From the NCBI GenBank assembly GCA_009667805.1, contig CM019067.1, positions 62,230,637-62,294,636 of the forward strand: a stretch of 64,000 bases of DNA, in the 5' to 3' direction. The translations under genes were made by a program, and so were the position numbers. This document shows positions 57,851-64,000 of this stretch, piece by piece. The notes beneath the pieces are model-generated. The model ran no database searches, was not told where the DNA came from, and saw only the letters and a program-made list of their open reading frames with translations. Position 1 is the first letter of the stretch. The number at the start of each line of letters is the position of its first letter. The DNA is from Leptobrachium leishanense (taxonomy: Eukaryota > Chordata > Amphibia > Anura > Megophryidae).

Positions 57851-58278
57851 GGCTGGGGTCAGACCAGCGTACTTTTAACGTGCGTTCTGGCGCACATAAT
57901 TCCGGCCGCACTAGCAGCAGATGACGGGCAATGACGGCCAATATACGATGTACGGCCGCACAAAAGTCCGGCCGTGCAACGCAAGTGGAATTTGAACGCA
58001 TTTTTTTGAGAACGCTGAACCGCTAGTACTGACGCACTGAGTGCGCAGCTGCGGCATAGCGGCGTGTTTGCGTGATTAGGAGATGTCAGACGCTGCTAAT
58101 GTCCGGCCTACATAACGTCCAGACGCAAAAAGAGTTTTATTGACGATCCGTACAAAATCACGCCCGAAAATAAGCGTCGCCTGACCGCTTTTGCGCATTC
58201 CGTGAAAAAATACGTCAATGCGTTCGGATGCACTTTTTTCACGTTCGCGGGGAAAAATGCTTTCGTCTGACCCTAGCC
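57851..58278. mobile_element. Harbinger-like MITE
   Basis: Ends GGCTGGGGTCAGACCAGCGT and the complement of CGTCTGACCCTAGCC, with TAA and TTA flanks. Same family as 46287. Confidence 0.85.
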
Positions 58279-58669
58279 TTAATGGCATATTTCTGGTGAA
58301 TAAATAAGTTGAATATAAGAGTGTTATATATCAATTAAAGGAATAATTTTGCCTGCTTTAATTACTGGGGGCAAAAAACAGGTATTGCTGAGAAGTGTAT
58401 GTGCAGGCTATTAAAGGCAGCTGGATGAGCCTGGGTGTTCAATGCCGGGTGAGGGATTTAGTGTTGGTGTTGTTACATTTTCCTTACAGTTGTAGTTATT
58501 GATGTTTTTGAATAAAATATATTATAACACTATATTTACTGTTTTTATATATGCCATAATAAAGACCACGCCCTTACTCCATTCAGATTGTCTGCGTGTT
58601 TATTTATGATCCTGGAGTTTACTTTCCAAAACACATGAGTATACTTCAAAGACTCCTGCAGCAGCTTAA

Positions 58670-59932
58670 CCCCTTAAGGACGGGAGTAATTTTACAACTT
58701 CGGCGCTGTTTCGGAAGTAGAAGTTTGCTGAGCTCATTTTGACCATTTTTAAGTCACGTATTCTTATACCACCCAGACAAATTATATATCGTTCTTTCCG
58801 TCAGACTCGGCAGATTAATAATATATCATTATTATATGTATATGTCATGCCCTGCCAAAATGCTATAACAAAAAATGTAAAAAAATTTGAATTTTCAATA
58901 AAATTTCAATCTTCCACAGTGTGTAAAGTGTTTTTTTTTTTTAATTTTATTATCCGAGGCTCTGCGGTCATATTCTATTGGGTAGATTTGTTAAAAAAAT
59001 TAGAACGGTGAACCCATTTTTTTTTGGGGAGAAATTGCGTGATTTTAGCTAAACCCCCCCAAAAAAAAATCATTAGTGAAGCATCATTGTTCACATTATA
59101 ATTGAAATGTGAACAATAGTGCTGCATTAAAAAAAACAATTTTTTTTTTATTATTATATTTATTATTTTTTTATTATTTAATTTATTATTTTTTTATTTT
59201 TATTTTTACTTTTTTTACACTTTTATTTTACATATAACATGGTCATGTTTGATATCATTGGAAAGGCCATGCTCTGGCCTTTCCAGCAATATCAGCCATG
59301 ACCCCCTAGCTGCCACCGATCAGGAGATAAAGGGGTTCAAAGAACCCCCCTATCTCCTGCAAGGGATTTCCATAGGAAATCCCTTTGCAGCTAGGGGGTT
59401 CCCGGTTAACTGACATAATCGCGCATGGCGCGATGAGTCAGTTGACCGGGGGGGTGACCCAGAGGTGGGGGCTGCCATCCAAGATGGCGGCCCCCACCGG
59501 AAATAGGCCGCGATCGGGCACAAATTAGTGCCCGGTCGCGACCTGGCAACTAAGGGGTTAACCCCCCATACATCGCTGGAAAGGTCAGGCTGTGACCCTT
59601 CCAGCGATGCTGGCCACAGCCGCCGGGGACCAGGCGATCGGGAGATAGAGGGATCCGAAGGATCCCTCCCTCCCCTCCAGGCGCTTCCCCTGCTCCGGCA
59701 GGGGGGGACGCCTGAAACTGACGTCATCGCGTCACCGGCGCGATGACGTCACAACGCCGGAGGAGGGATCACACTGATCTGACTCCGGGGGAGTCAGAAC
59801 AGCGTGGGAGCGACCGGAGAAGGTGAGTATCTCCCGGGGGGGCTCTAAACGCCGAGGACGTACATTTACGTCCTGCGGCATCAAAGCCCGCCTAATGCAG
59901 GACGTAAATGTACGTCCTGCGGCGTTAAGGGG
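58670..59932. mobile_element. TTAA-flanked element, 1263 bp
   Basis: TTAA at 58666-58669 and 59933-59936. Ends CCCCTTAAGGACGGGAG and the complement of GGCGTTAAGGGG. The middle has the GCATCATTGTTCACATT hairpin (59080-59130) and a run of CpG-rich hairpins (59285-59400, 59425-59540, 59700-59755). A terminal hairpin GGACGTACATTTACGTCC lies at 59850-59930. Non-coding. Confidence 0.85.
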
Positions 59933-59936
59933 TTAA

Positions 59937-60560
59937 CATTGAGTATTCTCAGTCTGGTCTTTTTCTGGAGCAATTCAAAGGAATTGAGTTTATTGCAAAT
60001 GAAAGTCGTTTTGGATCTGGTCTCTAGAACATGTTCCCAACGTTGCAGCAAGCCAGACATTGTAACCGATGTGCTGAAGCTCATGTAACGGTCACTCGCA
60101 GGTGTCTGCAAGTGTTTAATGTAAAGAGAGCAGTAAAGAGGATTGCAAACCTAATGTCACTGGTTCAATAAAGCCCCTCCAGTTGGTGCTCATGAAACCC
60201 AGAGCATGCCTAAGCTACCAACATACATACAGAAGAGAAGAAGGCCCAGGCAATCCACATTGGCTTCAGCAAATATAGCTTTCAGGCAGCAGGGGTCATG
60301 TCCTAAAAACGGAAGTGTGGGAACTCACCAAGATTTCTGCCCCAATTAGCAATTATCATCTCGCACTTAACACAAACACATTCAAAAATGAAACGTTTAT
60401 GTGTATATATATGGAATTTACCAAAAATATGATAAATCATTTATTTATTGTGACTTTACTAGGAAATATATGATTGAACCGTTAAATAGAAAGCTTGATA
60501 GTGAATGGAACCAAAGGGAACTCCGTTCCATTTGCAAAAATAATGCACGAACTGAATTCC
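59937..60560. other. Intergenic, no gene seen
   Basis: Mostly unique sequence of mixed composition. I see no coding similarity, no terminal repeats and no tandem array. Confidence 0.6.
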
Positions 60561-61119
60561 CCCTAGGCTTCACCCCTGGTTTTATTGGGAAATGTCTTTT
60601 TTCGGAAACGCCATTGCGACGGGGGAGATGACGTCAGTTTTAGGCGCCCCCATTACCGGCAAAGCCGGAAGAGCGCCTGAAAGGAGAAGGGGGGGGGGGA
60701 TAAAAGAGAAAGAGAGGTACCACTGGAAAGGGCAGCGTCTGCGCTTTGCAATGCTGTCTCTCTTTAACCGCTAAGGTGCCGTTCGCGGTCTGGCGCCATT
60801 CGGCACTGGATCGCGGACCTCTTCTGGTGGTGGCTGACATCCTAGATGTCAGCAATGCCTCTTGGGCCTCTTCCCACCCACTGACATCATCACGCATGTG
60901 TGAGCATTAACCCCTAGCTGCCAAGGGGTTTCGCAAAGAAAAAACTCTATGAAGGAGCAAGGGAGATCATTTGGATCTGCTTTTATACCGATCCATGGCA
61001 GCTAGAGGTTAATGTTTTGTATTACTGGGAAGGCCAGAGCATGGCCTTCCCAATGATACCAAACATGACAAGGTTAAAAGTAAATAAAAAAATAAAAATA
61101 AATTATTATTTTTCTATTA

Positions 61120-61545
61120 GGCTAGGGTCAAACGAAAGCATTTTTACACGCGAACGTAAAATAGTGCGTCCGAACGGATTGATATATTTTTTCACGGAAT
61201 ATGCGAAAACGGTCATACGATGCGCATGTTCGTGCGTGATGTTTTACGAATGCAAACCAGGAAACTTTTTGCGTCTGGACGTTATGTTGGCCAAACATGA
61301 GCAGGGTCTGACGTCTCCAAATCACACACACACACCGCTAGCGGGCGCATCGCACTCTGTACGTCCGTACTAGAGGTTCTGCGTTCTCGAAAAAATGTGT
61401 TCATTTTCCACTTGCGTTGCGCGGCCGGACTTTCGTGCGACCGTACTTCGTATATTGGCCGTCATTGCGCGTCATTTGCTGCTAGTGCGGCCGTGATTAA
61501 GTGCGCCAGAACGCACGTTAAAAATGCGCTGGTCTGACCCCAGCC
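61120..61545. mobile_element. Harbinger-like MITE
   Basis: Ends GGCTAGGGTCAAACGAAAGC and the complement of GGTCTGACCCCAGCC, flanked by TTA (61117-61119, 61546-61548). Confidence 0.87.
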
Positions 61546-61750
61546 TTAATGCAGCATTATTGATCGCAGTTCAATTATAATGTGAACAATGATGCTGCAC
61601 TAACGATTTTTTGGGGGGATCTTAGCTAAAATCACGTAATTTCTCAGAAAAAAAAGTAACAGGTTCCCAGTTATAATTTTTTTTTAACAAGTGCCCCCAT
61701 AGAGTATATAACCGCAAAGGCTCGGATGATAAAATGTGAAAAAAATCATT

Positions 61751-62350
61751 TAAGTCGCCTACTGATGACCGAGTCGCATGCAGGGAGACAATAAATACTC
61801 AAAAATACACGGCACATAACTGTGGAATAACATATTTATTATATATAGCCCACAGCTAAAAACTCCACACAATAAACCCACCACCATGACATAAAAATTC
61901 CCATAACAAAAATAATACAATAACCCAGTGCTGAAAGAGGACTCCACACAACCACCACACACCTCTAAACCAACCAACCACAAAAACCTCCCAACTCCCA
62001 ACCATCTGACCAAAATTAGCCTAAATTAAAGGAACCCCTAGCCAGCACTGCCTACAAACCCCCGCCGTGACAAAGGAGCCCAACAAAACTAATACTCTAA
62101 CGAAAAACCAACCCAACCCGTAACTAAATAAAACAGGATGGGAGGGTGGGGATTTTTCCAGCTCTACCTCAGGAGAAAAAGGCACGCAGAGCCTCTCCAC
62201 ACGCACCTTAAGTACCCTCCTGGTGACTCCTCCCACACCTCTCCCGCTCAAAACTCCACACGCGCTGAAAACCCTTCTAGAAAAATCCTCCCTGCGTCCT
62301 GGCATCAGAGGCAACTTAAGGGCCCTACGCCTTAGGTGCTTCAGGCCTTC
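61751..62350. mobile_element. A/C-rich insertion of unknown class
   Basis: About 600 bp where the plus strand is strongly A- and C-rich and poor in G and T. It splits the TTAA-family sequence between AAAAATCATT and ACACAATGTAGGTGATT; CATT occurs on both sides, which may be a short target duplication. The minus strand has two frames of 84 and 112 codons without known domains. Confidence 0.45.
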
Positions 62351-62767
62351 ATTACACAATGTAGGTGATTGGATATTCTAATTTTATTGCATTTTTTTTT
62401 ATAACATTCAGGCAGGGCATGACATATACATATAATAATGGTATATTATAAAACTGCAAAGTCTGCAGAAAAAAAGGATAGATAATTTGTCTGGGTCATA
62501 TAATAAAACGTGCCTCCAAATCCTGTTTAAACATGATGAGCTAAAATGGTAAAAATGAGCTCAGTACACAGAGCTGAAATGGCTCAGCAGCAAAGGAGTT
62601 AATGCATTGTATTGGATTGTATTGCAAAAATATGTTGTAGACATTACATATGTACAATTTGGGTAGGGAAAAGGCGGTTTTTCATAAAACCACTGGGTCC
62701 TGCAAGTGATTTTATGTAAAACCACTTGGCAGTGAAGGGGTTAAGCAAACCACTGTAAAGCCTTTAA

Positions 62768-63726
62768 CCCTTTCACCGCGGAAGATGTCTGGGAAACGTC
62801 CTCATTGTCTCCCACTGTATGCGGAGGATGTTCGCCAGATGTCTTCCGCTCGGCAGGGGCCCAGGGAGATGCTCACCACTCTGGTCTGGAATCCCGCGGC
62901 GTTCTGACTTCCTCGAAGTCAGGCGCCGCTTTTATAGACTCCGCCGCAATGACATCATTGCGTCGGACGCAATGATGTCATTTTCAGGTGACCCCCCCGG
63001 CAATGCCGGGAGATCGCCTTAAGGGAGGGGAGGTTCCTTTCAGATCCCTCTCCCTCCCGATCCGGAAGGTCTACAAAAAAAAAGAAAGGCGTCGCTTTGA
63101 AGGGCAGTGTCTGCCCTTTAAAGCGATGCCTGTCTTTAACCACTTAAGGCTAATGTCAGATGAATGCAGTCTGAGCGCACTCTGCGTGCATGCATAACGG
63201 ACAGACGTACTGATGAAAGATCATACTGCAGACACAACATGGTCCGTTTTTCTTGACGGATGTAGAAAAAAAAAGGGAATTATGGGAAACAAAATTAATT
63301 ATGAAAAATTATAAAAATTGTAAAATGATATGAAAAGCCATTTTGTGCATCAAGGTGCTGGACGTCGCAAATGCGCTTCGTCTGGCTTTGTGTCATCACA
63401 CACACAGAACGCTATGCGGACGTGGCGCACTCTGCGCGTCGGTCCTAGCTGTTTTACGTTCTTGCCTAAATTGCATCTGTTGCCATCTGCGTGGTGCGTG
63501 CGCAGTTCGGTGCACACGTACTTTGTGTGTGGGTCTCTATTGCTCATGATTCTATGCTACGATGGACGTTAAACTGTGCGGTGACACGGACGTGATCACT
63601 GCGTTCATCTGACGCAGGCCTAAGTGCCGGATCGTGATCTAGCTCTGGTGGGGGCCGCCATCTTGGATGGCGGCTCCACCTCCGGGTCCCCCCTCGGCAC
63701 CAGACATCATCGCACATGGCGTGATG
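62768..63726. mobile_element. TTAA-type element carrying a MITE, right side unclear
   Basis: Begins after TTAA (62764-62767) with CCCTTTCACCGCGGAAGATG and has the GGTCC...CCGGAAGGTC and GCGTCGC hairpins seen in 21305-21994. After the inner MITE it continues GTGCCGGATCGTGATCTAGC and GGTGGGGGCCGCCATCTTGG. The far end merges with the terminal tandem array. Confidence 0.6.
63148..63620. mobile_element. Harbinger-like MITE, intact reference copy
   Basis: Ends GGCTAATGTCAGATGAATGC and the complement of GTTCATCTGACGCAGGCC, with TAA on both sides. It is the undisturbed version of the element split at 6415/10826. Confidence 0.8.
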
Positions 63727-63814
63727 CAGGGGTGGATTCAGACACAGGTTTCGAGGGGGGGCATTCTACCAGTTTTGGCCAAGAGCTGGTGTTGGGTTCG
63801 CAGTGACAGGCAGA

Positions 63815-63836
63815 TATATTTGCCCCTAGCTCACAT

Positions 63837-63873
<37 letters not shown>

Positions 63874-64000
63874 CCCCCAGCTCACATGGATATATATATT
63901 GCCCCCAGCTCACATGGATATATATATTCACCCCCAGCTCACATGAATATATATATATTTGCCCCAGCTCATATGGATATATATATTGCCCCCAGGCAGC
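63815..64000. repeat. CATGGATATATAT minisatellite at window end
   Basis: Units of about 28 bp, CCCCCAGCTCACATGGATAT followed by a variable TA run, repeated at least six times and continuing past the window. The TA run in the first unit is long (63837-63872). Same motif as in the hAT elements at 2129, 10907 and 28018. Confidence 0.9.

Larger units (their letters stand above)
60590..62598. mobile_element. Composite TTAA-family block with two insertions
   Basis: The right end CTCAGCAGCAAAGGAG plus TTAA (62599-62602) and blocks CTAGCTGCC, GCATTATTGATCGCAG and AATGATGCTGCACTAACG belong to the family of 1-936. Interrupted by a MITE (61120-61545) and an A/C-rich piece (about 61751-62350). The left border is uncertain. 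Confidence 0.6.

Noticed and set aside
61759..62359. Two minus-strand frames with hydrophobic residues
   Set aside because: The apparent hydrophobicity comes from T/G-rich composition of the inserted segment. No family motif and no linkage to a promoter.
63815..64000. CRISPR-like regular spacing of repeats
   Set aside because: Units are directly tandem with no unique spacers, in vertebrate DNA. It is a minisatellite.

Overview
The window is vertebrate nuclear DNA, most likely from a frog. It has spliced exons with GT/AG borders, long introns, scattered poly-A signals and a dense mix of DNA-transposon and LINE debris. The TTAA-flanked family beginning CCTCCCTGGCGG, the TAGGGATGCACCGATAC hAT family and CAGGGTTATTCA-type short elements are of kinds I associate with anuran genomes. 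The species cannot be fixed from the sequence alone.

Only one host gene is supported: tmem64 (transmembrane protein 64, VTT/DedA superfamily) on the plus strand. Its last two coding exons lie at 30487-30642 and 36768-36950, joined in phase 0 and encoding the C-terminal 112 residues. The large first exon is not seen and should lie upstream of base 1, so bases 1-30486 are read as intron 1 and 30643-36767 as intron 2. A probable 3' UTR of about 4.85 kb runs from 36951 to AATAAA signals at 41772 and 41845. From about 41900 to 64000 I find no host gene.

Everything else is mobile-element material, listed by its terminal repeats and target-site duplications (TSDs). It includes a nearly 4 kb minus-strand LINE (6772-10750) with a 2A-like DVESNPGP motif, inserted in an older short element; a 1555 bp Tc1-like transposon with a broken transposase (34434-35988); a CR1-type LINE tail split by a later insertion (52472-53921); five hAT-type elements, four with exact 8 bp TSDs; many non-autonomous elements with TWA, TTAA or 3 bp target sites; and minisatellites.

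The most unusual structures are a near-perfect 872 bp x 2 inverted duplication at 20404-22895 with a TTAA element in its centre; a four-layer nest at 45763-47845, again with a TTAA element at the centre of a long inverted repeat; a hAT-type element with five consecutive hairpins (11521-12001); and a shared CATGGATAT minisatellite motif found inside several unrelated elements.
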